Positions 34,452 to 43,192 of a DNA stretch of 64,000 nucleotides are shown in pieces. This DNA is from Mesonia aestuariivivens (lineage in GTDB: Bacteria; Bacteroidota; Bacteroidia; Flavobacteriales; Flavobacteriaceae), in the NCBI RefSeq assembly GCF_019311235.1, contig NZ_JAHWDF010000006.1, positions 124,001-188,000 of the forward strand, written 5' to 3'. The notes below the pieces were generated by a model. The model saw nothing but the letters and a program-made list of their open reading frames with translations, searched no databases and was not told the DNA's origin. The translations under genes and the position numbers were made by a program. Within the stretch, counting starts at the first letter, position 1, and each line of letters begins with the position of its first letter.

Positions 34452-34805
34452 TTAGCTGGTTATTTTCTTTATTAATGAATTTAGCATCTTTTTAATCTCT
34501 TCAATATCTTGAAGAATATTTTTTCCTTTTTCTTGTTTAATGAATTTAAGATCGATACTAAGTATAATTTGATATTCTATTTCATTTGCAGATCCGAAAG
34601 CAAAATAAAGAAACCTTAAAAAATCTTTATCTGAATTTCTTCCGCAGCCTTCTGCAATATTTGTAGGTATTGAACTAGCTGATCTCCTCATTTGACTAAC
34701 TAGGTTATAAAGCTCTTATTTGGGAAATTCGCTGGTTATTTGATAAATATTTAGAGTGAATTGATGTGCTTTTTCCCAAATCAAATAATTCTTATAATTT
34801 CTCAT
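34452..34805 (-). pseudogene. S23 four-helix bundle gene broken by a nonsense codon
   Basis: From ATG 34805 the frame reads MRNYKNYLIWEKAHQF and continues to TSEFPK, then a TAA at codon 30 (34716-34718), then in the same frame ELYNLVSQMRRSASSIPTNI followed by AEGCGRN, a typical S23 core, through to 34452. A single G-to-T change (GAA to TAA) would explain it. The downstream Met39 could start only a truncated protein. It is inserted between hemF and hemB, and AGCT-rich sequences flank it on both sides. Confidence 0.85.
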
Positions 34806-34851
34806 AGATAAACTTTTAAAGCTTATAGCTGAAGGCAAACAGCTAAAAAAA

Positions 34852-35754
34852 TTAAACCCACTTCACCGGCTTTTTTAATACATTTAGCAGCTTTTCTTCT
34901 TCACTGCCAGCTTCTGGTGTTTGGTTGTACACCCATTGCACGTGTGGTGGCAAACTCATTAAAATACTTTCTATTCTTCCGTTGGTTTTAAGACCAAATA
35001 AAGTTCCTTTATCGTGTACCAAGTTAAATTCTACATAACGACCTCTTCGCACTTCTTGCCAATCTTTATGCGTTTGATTATAAGTAAGTTCTTTTCTTTT
35101 TTCAACAATAGGAATATAAGCTTCTAAAAAACTATCTCCTACTTCGGTTACAAAATTATACCAGTCTTCAATAGTTTTTTCTTCATTTGCTTTTAAGTAA
35201 TCAAAAAATAAACCACCAATACCACGAGCTTCATGTCTATGAGAGTTCCAGAAATAGTCGTCGCATTTCTTTTTATATTCAGCATAAAAACTTGTGTCGT
35301 GTTGGTCACAAGCGCTTTTAGAAACTTGATGAAAATGTTTAGCATCTTCTTCAAATAAATAATAGGGAGTAAGGTCTTGCCCGCCGCCAAACCACTGATC
35401 TATTACATTTCCTTCTTTATCGTACATTTCAAAGTAACGCCAATTAGCGTGAACGGTTGGCACCATTGGGCTTTTGGGATGAATAACTAAACTTAAACCA
35501 CAGGCAAAAAAGTGAACATCACCTACGTTAAAATATTTTTGCATCGCAGGAGCTAGCGGTCCGTGAACTGCCGAAATATTTACACCTCCTTTTTCAAAAA
35601 TATTTCCATTTTCAATCACACGTGTTCTTCCGCCGCCACCTTCTTCACGTTCCCAAAGGTCTTCATGAAATTTAGCTTTGCCGTCAATCTCTTGTAATTT
35701 CTGAGTAATCGTGTCTTGAAGCGTTTCTATATATTGATAAAATTGTTCTTTCAT
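34852..35754 (-). CDS. hemF: Oxygen-dependent coproporphyrinogen III oxidase
   Basis: 300 residues. Family landmarks include WEREEGGGGRTRVIENG, NISAVHGPLAP, the substrate-binding VHANWRYFE and DQWFGGGQDLTPYY stretches, the HRHEARGIGGLFFDYL segment and the GRYVEFNLVHDKGTLFGL core. It oxidatively decarboxylates coproporphyrinogen III to protoporphyrinogen IX using O2, which points to aerobic heme synthesis. Its ATG overlaps the stop of the preceding 134-residue gene by 4 nt. Confidence 0.96.
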   Translation of the reverse strand: MKEQFYQYIETLQDTITQKLQEIDGKAKFHEDLWEREEGGGGRTRVIENGNIFEKGGVNISAVHGPLAPAMQKYFNVGDVHFFACGLSLVIHPKSPMVPTVHANWRYFEMYDKEGNVIDQWFGGGQDLTPYYLFEEDAKHFHQVSKSACDQHDTSFYAEYKKKCDDYFWNSHRHEARGIGGLFFDYLKANEEKTIEDWYNFVTEVGDSFLEAYIPIVEKRKELTYNQTHKDWQEVRRGRYVEFNLVHDKGTLFGLKTNGRIESILMSLPPHVQWVYNQTPEAGSEEEKLLNVLKKPVKWV

Positions 35755-36155
35755 GAGTTACTAAGGTATTTTTGTGTAGCGCTAATTTTTTGAACCAAAT
35801 CAAAAGAAAATGTTTTGCTCTCTTCTTGCGCAGTTTCGTAAATAAAGATGATTTTTTCTGCGAGCAATGCTTGATGTGCTGGCGTTTCTAAATCTATGAT
35901 TTGCTGAAAGAGATCTGCTAATTTTTCATATAAATCAAAATCAAACTTCTTTTTATTTAAATGCTTTTTAAAATCGTCGTTTTCTGCCGCAAGAAGTTCA
36001 TTAAGTGTGTAGTCTAATTGTTGTTTAAGATGTAAACTAAATTTTTCACGATCTTGTTTTTGCCATTCTTCAGGAATATAACTCCAAGTTAATAATTGAT
36101 TTAACGCTTTATCTACTTGTTCTTTCTCTTCGTCTTTAATTCCTTTACTTAGCAT
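35751..36155 (-). CDS. Unknown helical protein in the heme operon
   Basis: 134 residues, charged and mostly helical (LLTWSYIPEEWQKQDREKF, then repeated Leu/Lys/Glu segments), with no signal or membrane segment. I do not recognise a family. It is tightly packed, 2 nt after the DUF6973-like gene and overlapping hemF by 4 nt, so it is co-translated with heme enzymes. An accessory or regulatory role in heme synthesis is only inference. Confidence 0.75.
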   Translation of the reverse strand: MLSKGIKDEEKEQVDKALNQLLTWSYIPEEWQKQDREKFSLHLKQQLDYTLNELLAAENDDFKKHLNKKKFDFDLYEKLADLFQQIIDLETPAHQALLAEKIIFIYETAQEESKTFSFDLVQKISATQKYLSNS

Positions 36156-36157
36156 AA

Positions 36158-36646
36158 TTATTTATTTAGACATTTTTCTATAAAAACTAATTTTCCTTCT
36201 ATCACTTCTTTAGTAGAATTAATTTGTTGAGCTTCATTCATCATCGCTTCAAGCTTTTCAATAATTTTTGTAGAAGTGACTCCTTGCTCAAAAAGTTTTC
36301 TTCCTATTTTATTGTTATGTAAATCCATCGCACGTGGCAGTTTTGGATTAGGCGAAAGTTTTTCGTGTAAATCTGTAATTTCTTTCGCCCACGCTATTGC
36401 CTTGTTTTTCTCTTTACACTGCGGAAGGGAAGCTTCTGCAATTAAAAAATTCCATAGCGCATGCCGAAAAGCATTGGTTTTATTGTCTTGATGATGCGCT
36501 TTGCCAAATAACTGATTGCAAATTTCAACGGTGTTTTTGGTCGCTCGATAGGTAGGAAGAAGTAAACCAGGCTTAAATAAAAAGGTTTTACCTAAAATGA
36601 AGCTTTGCTTCAAATCTAGTTGTTTTATTCTAGCCCAGATTGCCAT
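36158..36646 (-). CDS. DUF6973-like protein in the heme operon
   Basis: 162 residues. Conserved-looking polar motifs are NAFRHALWNFLIAE in the middle, a Glu in DLHEKLSPNP, and AMDLHNNKIGR, matching the pattern of DUF6973 as I remember it. The His/Asp/Asn content looks like an active or metal site. There is no signal peptide. It directly abuts hemE (no gap) and is followed after 2 nt by the 134-residue gene. Its function in heme synthesis is unknown. Confidence 0.7.
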   Translation of the reverse strand: MAIWARIKQLDLKQSFILGKTFLFKPGLLLPTYRATKNTVEICNQLFGKAHHQDNKTNAFRHALWNFLIAEASLPQCKEKNKAIAWAKEITDLHEKLSPNPKLPRAMDLHNNKIGRKLFEQGVTSTKIIEKLEAMMNEAQQINSTKEVIEGKLVFIEKCLNK

Positions 36647-37675
36647 TTATTTTGGCTGGTATTCTTTTACCGCATCTACAAAAGCTTTGGCATTTTCTAC
36701 AGGAATGTTAGGTAAAATACCGTGCCCAAGGTTTACAATGTAACGGTCTTTACCAAAATCGTCTATCATTTTGTGCACCATTGTTTTAATTTCTTTTGGC
36801 GGCGAAAATAAGCGTGAAGGGTCAAAATTACCTTGTAAGGTAATCTCTCCGCCACTTAAGTAACGGGCATTTCTAGGTGAACACGTCCAATCTACACCAA
36901 GTGCAGAAGCGCCAGATTCGCTCATTTCTTTTAGTGCAAACCAACAACCTTTACCAAAGGCAATGACAGGAACTTCATCTTTTAAAGTATCGATGATTTG
37001 TTGAATATACTTCCAAGAAAATTCTTGATAATCTGTTGGAGAAAGCATTCCTCCCCAAGAATCAAAAATTTGAAGCGCATCTACCCCTGCTTCTACTTTT
37101 CCTTTTAAATAAGCAATGGTTGTGTCTGTAATTTTTTGTAATAATGTATGTGCAGCCATAGGTTGTGTGAAACAAAACTCTTTGGCTTTATCAAAATTTT
37201 TAGAACCTTGCCCCTGTACTAAATAACAAAGAATAGTCCACGGAGAGCCGGCAAAACCAATTAACGGAACTTCATCATTAAGTTCTTGCTTGGTCATTTT
37301 AATAGCTTCGTAAACGTAACCTAATTCTTCATAAACATTAGGTACAATAACTTCACTAACTTGTTTAGGTGTTCTTATTGGAGTAGGTAACCAAGGGCCA
37401 ACGCCGGATTTCATTTCAATCTCAACTCCCATCGCTTGCGGAACCACCAAGATGTCACTAAATAAAATGGCAGCATCTGTCCCTACTTGATGAATAGGCA
37501 TCACGGTAATTTCCGTTGCCAACTCAGGAGTTCTGCATCGTGTAAAGAAATCGTATTTTTCTTTGAGCTTCATAAAGTCTGGTAAGTAACGACCCGCTTG
37601 ACGCATCATCCAAACTGGTGGGCGTTCTACCGTTTCTCCTTTTAAAGCTTTTAAAAATAAATCGTTTTTAATCAT
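36647..37675 (-). CDS. hemE: Uroporphyrinogen decarboxylase
   Basis: 342 residues starting [14 protein letters not shown]. The signature [15 protein letters not shown] (about residues 18-32) and the catalytic-Asp region [16 protein letters not shown] are clear, with the C-terminal NLGHGILP motif. It decarboxylates the four acetate side chains of uroporphyrinogen III to coproporphyrinogen III. It lies 47 nt after hemD in the same operon. Confidence 0.96.
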   Translation of the reverse strand: MIKNDLFLKALKGETVERPPVWMMRQAGRYLPDFMKLKEKYDFFTRCRTPELATEITVMPIHQVGTDAAILFSDILVVPQAMGVEIEMKSGVGPWLPTPIRTPKQVSEVIVPNVYEELGYVYEAIKMTKQELNDEVPLIGFAGSPWTILCYLVQGQGSKNFDKAKEFCFTQPMAAHTLLQKITDTTIAYLKGKVEAGVDALQIFDSWGGMLSPTDYQEFSWKYIQQIIDTLKDEVPVIAFGKGCWFALKEMSESGASALGVDWTCSPRNARYLSGGEITLQGNFDPSRLFSPPKEIKTMVHKMIDDFGKDRYIVNLGHGILPNIPVENAKAFVDAVKEYQPK

Positions 37676-37722
37676 CTTTAGTTTATCTTTTATGAAACAG
37701 CTGATTAGTATTCAGCTTTATC

Positions 37723-38376
37723 TTATTTGTTAATTTTAAATTCTTTTACTACCTGAACGATCACGTTTTCAATAGTTGGTTGGTTGGCAACTCTAATCGT
37801 TGAGGTATATTTTTTTGCTTCTTGTGCGGTTGTATTGCCAATACAAAAAGCGATTTCATTTCTGCTTTTATTCAATTTAAAAAAACTTTTTACCGCACTT
37901 GGACTAAAAAACAAAACTCCATCAAATTCTTGTTGAAATTCTTTTGGGTTTAGTTTAGTCTGATACACTTCAATTTCATTAAATTGAATTTGATGTTGTT
38001 GAAGTAGTATTGGTAATTCATCTCTTCGTTTATTTCCGCAGAGAAAAGTAAATGATTTCTCGGCATGTTTTTTTATAATTTGATCTGCTAATTCTTTTGC
38101 GTTATTGGCTTTTTCTATAATAGAAATATTTGCCTCTTCTACTATATTTTCAGTTTTACTGCCTACTACAAAAGCCTGATTAATAGTTGTTTTTTCTTTT
38201 ATTGCCAACCAAGCATTTTTACTGGTAATAATGGCATTTTCAATATACTTAGGAAGTTCTGTTTTTTTATTGAATTTAACTTCAATTGCACTATAATTTA
38301 CCCAAGCAATGTCTGCATTAAATAATAGTGATGCTTGACTTTGGGTTAGTTTTTTAGTTATCAGAACGGTTCGCAT
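37723..38376 (-). CDS. hemD: Uroporphyrinogen-III synthase
   Basis: 217 residues. The sequence is divergent, as usual for HemD, but FLCGNKRRDELPILL, the VYQTKLNP turn, and VLFFSPSAVKSFF followed by CIGNTTAQEAKK are the expected landmarks of the two-lobed fold. It closes hydroxymethylbilane with D-ring inversion. The gene starts inside the 3' end of trkA (23-nt overlap). Confidence 0.88.
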   Translation of the reverse strand: MRTVLITKKLTQSQASLLFNADIAWVNYSAIEVKFNKKTELPKYIENAIITSKNAWLAIKEKTTINQAFVVGSKTENIVEEANISIIEKANNAKELADQIIKKHAEKSFTFLCGNKRRDELPILLQQHQIQFNEIEVYQTKLNPKEFQQEFDGVLFFSPSAVKSFFKLNKSRNEIAFCIGNTTAQEAKKYTSTIRVANQPTIENVIVQVVKEFKINK

Positions 38377-39058
38377 CTCTCTCTAAGTATTTTTGAATGT
38401 CACTGTTTTTACCAAAAACCACTAATACATCGTTACTTTGAAATACGGTTTCTGGTTTGGGCATACCAATTACTTCTTTCTTGCTCGATTTTCTGCCAAT
38501 AATATTACTGTATTCTTTTTTGCGTAAAATGGTAATGATGTTGAGGTTGTATTTACTTCTAAAGTTAGATTCGATTAAATCTTTATTGACCAATTCATCA
38601 CAAACTGAGACTTCAGAAACTAAATAATCATCATCAATTTCAAAATTATCTATACTTCCTTTTAAATTTATTTTTTTAGTTAATCGTTCTGCAAACTCTT
38701 GTTCTGGGTGAATAATTTGATCTACTCCCATTGCTTCTAGAATTGTATCTTGTATAGGAGAAGAAGACCTTGCCACTATGCGTGCTTCTGTGATTTTTTT
38801 AATAATTGCAGTGCTCATTAGAGCAGCACCATCTTTTTCACCAATAGCAACAATGGCCAAATCTGTGCTTTTTAAAGGTAGCGAATGGTAAGCGTTTTCG
38901 TTAGTAGCGTCTATGGCTACCGCATGAGAAACCTTATCTTTAATAAGTTCTATTTTTTCGATATCTCTGTCTGCAACGATTACTTCATTACCAGAATCTG
39001 CTAAATGTATTGCCAGTGACATTCCAAAATTTCCTAAACCAATCACTACTACCTTCAT
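38354..39058 (-). CDS. trkA: Potassium uptake regulator, TrkA/KtrA type
   Basis: 234 residues. The N-terminal RCK/Rossmann domain has GLGNFG (7-12), with the acidic D31 in EVIVADRD binding nucleotide ribose. A C-terminal TrkA_C domain runs from about residue 140 (VCDELVNKDLIESNFRSKY to the end). It gates the TrkH-type channel subunit encoded 12 nt upstream. The pair lies within the heme operon, and its 3' end overlaps hemD by 23 nt. Confidence 0.92.
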   Translation of the reverse strand: MKVVVIGLGNFGMSLAIHLADSGNEVIVADRDIEKIELIKDKVSHAVAIDATNENAYHSLPLKSTDLAIVAIGEKDGAALMSTAIIKKITEARIVARSSSPIQDTILEAMGVDQIIHPEQEFAERLTKKINLKGSIDNFEIDDDYLVSEVSVCDELVNKDLIESNFRSKYNLNIITILRKKEYSNIIGRKSSKKEVIGMPKPETVFQSNDVLVVFGKNSDIQKYLERDANRSDN

Positions 39059-39070
39059 CGTTGCTAACTT

Positions 39071-40816
39071 TTAGTTAATTAAAATATTTTCTTTAGGGTA
39101 AGTATATTCTTTTGTATTTACATTTTTAAGAATACCTATCATTAAGTTTATTAGACCTATTCTTCCAAAAAACATCAGAAAAACGACTACATATTTACTA
39201 GGATCGCTTAATTCTGAAGTGATACCCAGTGATAATCCTACGGTGCTAAATGCCGAAAACACTTCAAACGCAATTTCTAAAAGTGTGAATTCAGGATTAA
39301 AAATAAGTAATAGCAAAATACCTAAACCTATAGATGCTAATGAAATAGACATAATGGCGAAAGCTCTTAATACCGATTCTTTAGCTATTCTTCGTGTGCC
39401 AATTTCTATATTCGATTTGTCTCTTGCAATAGAAAAAATATTCATGGTTGCAATAGCAAAAGTTGTTGTTTTAATACCACCTCCAGTAGATGCGGGTGAA
39501 GCCCCGATCCACATTAAAAAGATCATAAATAAAATACCGGGAACGGTGAAATTTCTCATATCAACCGTGTTGAAACCAGCCGTCCTAGAAGTTACCGAAG
39601 AAAACATAGCCGTAGTAAATTTTCCGAATACAGTTTTATGTTCGCTTAAAAAGGTGTTTTGTTCTGAAAAGAGGAAAAAAGCTGTTCCTGCAACAATTAA
39701 AATAAGCGTAGTATAAATTACAATTTTTGTATTGAGGGTAATTACTCGAGAGATAAATTTTTTACGATTTCTATTGAATAAATTATAGATAAATTGCTTT
39801 ACATATTGAATAAAATTTGACGCAATATTATAACCCAATCCTCCAAAAACAATTAAGGCCATCACCACCCATTGCATGTAATAATTATAACGTAATGATT
39901 CTTCAAAAAGTCCTGCAGAAGAAAGCGAAAAACCTGCGTTACAATAGGCTGAAATGGCATGAAAAACAGCAAAAAACCCCCTATCTTTAAAGCTATCAAT
40001 TCCCTGAAGTGATGAGTAGATAAACAAAGCTCCTGCAGCTTCTAATACTAATGAGAACAACACAATACTCATAGCTACCTGCATAATACTATTAAGGTTT
40101 CCTTGACCTAGAATATCTTTCATATACAAGCTTTCTTTAAAAGAAGCACCGCTCTTAAAAAAATAAGCAAAGAAAGAAGTAAATGTTAACATGCCTAAAC
40201 CTCCAATTTGAAAAAGCACCATAATAATGGTCTGCCCAAATGGGGTAAAATCTTTAGCGGTATCTAAGACAATAAGTCCAGTAACTGCTGTAGCGCTAGT
40301 CGCTGTAAATAAAGCATCTGTAAAATTAATTCCGTGAGTTGTAGCAGCGGGCAGCATAAGTAAAAATGTTCCTGCCAAGGCAATAAGCGCAAAACTTCCT
40401 ACAAATAAAATTGCCGGATTAAAGTAAATACTATAAATACGGCGCATTAAGAAGCTTAATCTAATGAAGAAATAGAAAAGTAAGCCATATTCTATAACAT
40501 ATCTTTCTTTAAAAAATGTATCTAGAAGAGAGCCTTCGTAATGACTAACAATAGAAAAGACTTCTAATGCGACTAACAGTAAAAGTAAAATTAAATTCAC
40601 CTTAGCTGTTTTTTTTATTTTAAGTGAACTTTTAAAATTCTTGTATTTATGAATATTAAAAGCAATAAGGGAAAGCAGTAATACTGGGAGTGCAATTAGC
40701 TTATATGTTCTAAAGTCTTTAAAACTCTGAAACCCGAAATCAATAACTAAAAAAGCAATTAAAAACAGGTCTAAAAACCAGACAATGATATTAGATCGGG
40801 TAATTTTTTTTAGCAT
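39071..40816 (-). CDS. trkH: Potassium uptake channel subunit, TrkH/KtrB type
   Basis: 581 residues with an N-terminal extension of several membrane segments and four P-loop repeats. The filter glycines are visible in TSATAVTGL, AYCNAGFS, SRTAGFNTVD and FSTVGLSLG. It moves K+ with Na+ or H+ and works with TrkA. Its ATG overlaps the hemC stop by one base (TAATG), so it is translated in tandem with the heme gene. Finding a K+ uptake system inside a heme operon is unusual for function but may be conserved in related genomes. Confidence 0.92.
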   Translation of the reverse strand: MLKKITRSNIIVWFLDLFLIAFLVIDFGFQSFKDFRTYKLIALPVLLLSLIAFNIHKYKNFKSSLKIKKTAKVNLILLLLLVALEVFSIVSHYEGSLLDTFFKERYVIEYGLLFYFFIRLSFLMRRIYSIYFNPAILFVGSFALIALAGTFLLMLPAATTHGINFTDALFTATSATAVTGLIVLDTAKDFTPFGQTIIMVLFQIGGLGMLTFTSFFAYFFKSGASFKESLYMKDILGQGNLNSIMQVAMSIVLFSLVLEAAGALFIYSSLQGIDSFKDRGFFAVFHAISAYCNAGFSLSSAGLFEESLRYNYYMQWVVMALIVFGGLGYNIASNFIQYVKQFIYNLFNRNRKKFISRVITLNTKIVIYTTLILIVAGTAFFLFSEQNTFLSEHKTVFGKFTTAMFSSVTSRTAGFNTVDMRNFTVPGILFMIFLMWIGASPASTGGGIKTTTFAIATMNIFSIARDKSNIEIGTRRIAKESVLRAFAIMSISLASIGLGILLLLIFNPEFTLLEIAFEVFSAFSTVGLSLGITSELSDPSKYVVVFLMFFGRIGLINLMIGILKNVNTKEYTYPKENILIN

Positions 40817-41730
40817 TAAGCATTTAATTTAGACTTGATGTCGATCATCAATTCTTTTCCACCATTTGAAAGTATAGAATTTGCTGCTTTTTCTCCCTGA
40901 TTTTTGTAATTATTTAAGGGAAAAGAAACTTTTTCTTTCAGTTTTATTTTTCCGTCTAAGCTAAATAGAGCACCTGTAAATTCAACAGTATCATTTGTGA
41001 TGGTTGCTAAAGCTCCAATAGGGGCGGTACAACCACCTTCTAGCACGCTAAGAAATTCTCGTTCAATCTCTACACAAATTTCGGTTGGTGTGTCATTTAA
41101 CAGCGCAACTGCCTCTTTACAAAATGCATCATTTTCTTTAGCTACAATAAGCATTGCGCCTTGAGCGGGAGCAGGGATCATCCAGTCAAGATTAATAAAG
41201 TTTTCAGGCTTTAAATTAATACGCTCTAAACCGGCAGCGGCAAAAATTGCTCCGTTCCAATTGTTATCTTGTAATTTTTGAAGTCGTGTGTTTACATTAC
41301 CGCGCAAATTTTCTACTTGGTGGGTAGGGTAGCGATTAAGCCATTGGGCTTTTCTACGTAAGCTTCCGGTAGCAATAGTTCCTTCTGTAGCAAGAAAATC
41401 TAAACCTTTATGAATAAGAATATCTTTTACATTTGCTCTTGGCAAAACAGCTCCCTGAACTATCCCTCGAGGCAATTTAGTAGGCACATCTTTCATAGAA
41501 TGTACGGCAATATCAATTTGATTTTTTACCATAGCCACATCTAAAGTTTTGGTAAAAATCCCAGTGATTCCCATTTCGTAAAGTGGTTGATCTAAATTTA
41601 AATCTCCAGTAGACTTTACGGGGAGCAATTCGGTTTTATAGCCTAAAGCCTCTAATTTAGATTTTACGGTATTGGCTTGCCATAATGCCAGTTCACTATC
41701 GCGGGTACCTATTCGTATTGTTTTATTCAT
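40816..41730 (-). CDS. hemC: Hydroxymethylbilane synthase (porphobilinogen deaminase)
   Basis: 304 residues. The dipyrromethane-cofactor cysteine is C234 in LEGGCTAPIG. N-terminal RIGTRDSELALWQ, the HSMKDVPTKLP loop, and TGSLRRKAQWLNRYP are classic. It polymerises four porphobilinogens to hydroxymethylbilane. It starts one base after the hemA stop codon. Confidence 0.97.
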   Translation of the reverse strand: MNKTIRIGTRDSELALWQANTVKSKLEALGYKTELLPVKSTGDLNLDQPLYEMGITGIFTKTLDVAMVKNQIDIAVHSMKDVPTKLPRGIVQGAVLPRANVKDILIHKGLDFLATEGTIATGSLRRKAQWLNRYPTHQVENLRGNVNTRLQKLQDNNWNGAIFAAAGLERINLKPENFINLDWMIPAPAQGAMLIVAKENDAFCKEAVALLNDTPTEICVEIEREFLSVLEGGCTAPIGALATITNDTVEFTGALFSLDGKIKLKEKVSFPLNNYKNQGEKAANSILSNGGKELMIDIKSKLNA

Positions 41731-41731
41731 C

Positions 41732-42988
41732 TTATTTGGAAACTTCGTCTAACTGAAAAACTTTTTTGATAAGCTCGAGGCTTTCATCGGTAGAATCGGA
41801 ACCATTTTTTAAATGGCTGGCAAATTGATTCATGATTTTTTGAATAATGCGATTGCTTACAATTTCTGCATGTTCATTATTAAAATCGTTTATTTTTTTT
41901 CGCTGAAAGTCTAACTCAGCATCTTTCATTTCGCCAAGTTTAAGCTTTAAAGCTTTTATGGTAGGAGCAAATTTTCTGGTTTCTAACCAAGCATTAAAAT
42001 CTGCTTTTACTTCTTCTATAATTTTTTTTGCTTGTGGAATGTGTTTTTTACGATTCTCTAAGGTTTGATCTGTCATTTTAGAAAGATCATCTAAATGAAC
42101 AAGAGTTACATTCTCTAAATTGGCTACATCGGCGGCAACATTTTTAGGAATAGAAAGGTCTAAAATTAATAACTCTTTCTTGCAGTAAATTAATTCTTTA
42201 GAAATCGTTGGATTTTGTGCTCCTGTAGCAACAATTAAAATATCTGTATTTCTAATTTCTGCCTGAAGTTCTGCATGATCTTTAACGATTAAATTGAATT
42301 TCCCCGCTACCTTTTCAGCTTTATCTTTGGTACGGTTAATAAGCGTGATGTGATCATTTTGAGTATGCTTAATTAAGTTTTCACAGGTATTTCTGCCTAT
42401 TTTTCCCGTTCCAAAAAGTAAGATATTTTTTTCTGAAACGTTTTCAACTTCATTTAAAATATATTGAACCGAGGCAAAAGAAACCGAAGTGGCGCCAGAA
42501 GAAATTTCCGTTTCATTCTTAATGCGTTTACTCGCTTGAATTACAGAATTTAACAATCGTTCTAAAAGAGGCGTTGTCATTCCTGAATTTTTAGAAATGG
42601 TAAAGGCATATTTTAACTGACTTATAATCTCAAAGTCTCCTAAAATCTGACTATCCAACCCAGTGCCCACTTTAAAAATATGAGCGATTGCTTCTTGTGA
42701 TTTGTATACGTAAGCTACTTTTTCAAATTCTTCTACTGTGCCACGTGTATGCTGGCAAAGTAGTTTAATAAGCTGAAAAGGATGCTGTGCAAAACCATAA
42801 ATTTCGGTTCTGTTACAGGTAGAGGTAACTAAAATTCCGGTAATCCCTTCTTTTTTAGCGTCTTGAATAAGAGCATGTTTTTGATCTTCATCTAAACTAA
42901 AATGACCTCTAATTTCTGCATCTGCTTTTTGGTAGCTTAAACCAATTGCGTAAAAAGTAGTATGTTTATTGATATGTCTAGTAAGCAT
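41732..42988 (-). CDS. hemA: Glutamyl-tRNA reductase
   Basis: 418 residues. Catalytic Cys58 is in TSTCNRTEIYG, and the NADPH-binding segment LLFGTGKIGRNT follows at about 195. It reduces glutamyl-tRNA to glutamate-1-semialdehyde, the committed step of C5-pathway heme synthesis. It is first in the operon, behind a perfect -7 box, and divergent from an AraC-type regulator. The next enzyme, hemL, is not in this window. Confidence 0.97.
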   Translation of the reverse strand: MLTRHINKHTTFYAIGLSYQKADAEIRGHFSLDEDQKHALIQDAKKEGITGILVTSTCNRTEIYGFAQHPFQLIKLLCQHTRGTVEEFEKVAYVYKSQEAIAHIFKVGTGLDSQILGDFEIISQLKYAFTISKNSGMTTPLLERLLNSVIQASKRIKNETEISSGATSVSFASVQYILNEVENVSEKNILLFGTGKIGRNTCENLIKHTQNDHITLINRTKDKAEKVAGKFNLIVKDHAELQAEIRNTDILIVATGAQNPTISKELIYCKKELLILDLSIPKNVAADVANLENVTLVHLDDLSKMTDQTLENRKKHIPQAKKIIEEVKADFNAWLETRKFAPTIKALKLKLGEMKDAELDFQRKKINDFNNEHAEIVSNRIIQKIMNQFASHLKNGSDSTDESLELIKKVFQLDEVSK

Positions 42989-43014
42989 TAATGAAAAAAG
43001 CCGTGATTCGTTTG

Positions 43015-43022
43015 CAAATTTA
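43015..43022 (-). promoter_or_regulatory. -7 box for the hemA operon
   Basis: Minus-strand TAAATTTG, 26 nt before the ATG at 42988; the probable start of the long heme operon. Confidence 0.65.
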
Positions 43023-43097
43023 ATCGTTAAAGAATTGCAAAAACAACGACAGAAGTACTTTTATTGTCGATAGAAGTTATTTTTGAGTATAAAGGTC

Positions 43098-43125
43098 TAT
43101 ATTTGTTGAGTTTGACATACTTTTG
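43098..43125 (+). promoter_or_regulatory. Tandem -7 boxes for the AraC-type regulator gene
   Basis: Two perfect TAnnTTTG matches, TATATTTG (43098-43105) and TACTTTTG (43118-43125), lie 67-88 nt before the ATG at 43193. The region is shared with the divergent hemA promoter. Confidence 0.55.
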
Positions 43126-43192
43126 TAGCAATGACAGAAGTTTGAAAACGCTTATTTTAGAACGAGTCTAAATAAAAAGAGAGTTAAAAGAG

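Noticed and set aside
39219-39716. 165-codon plus-strand frame opposite trkH
   Set aside because: Antisense to a well-defined potassium channel gene with all four filter motifs; no independent support.
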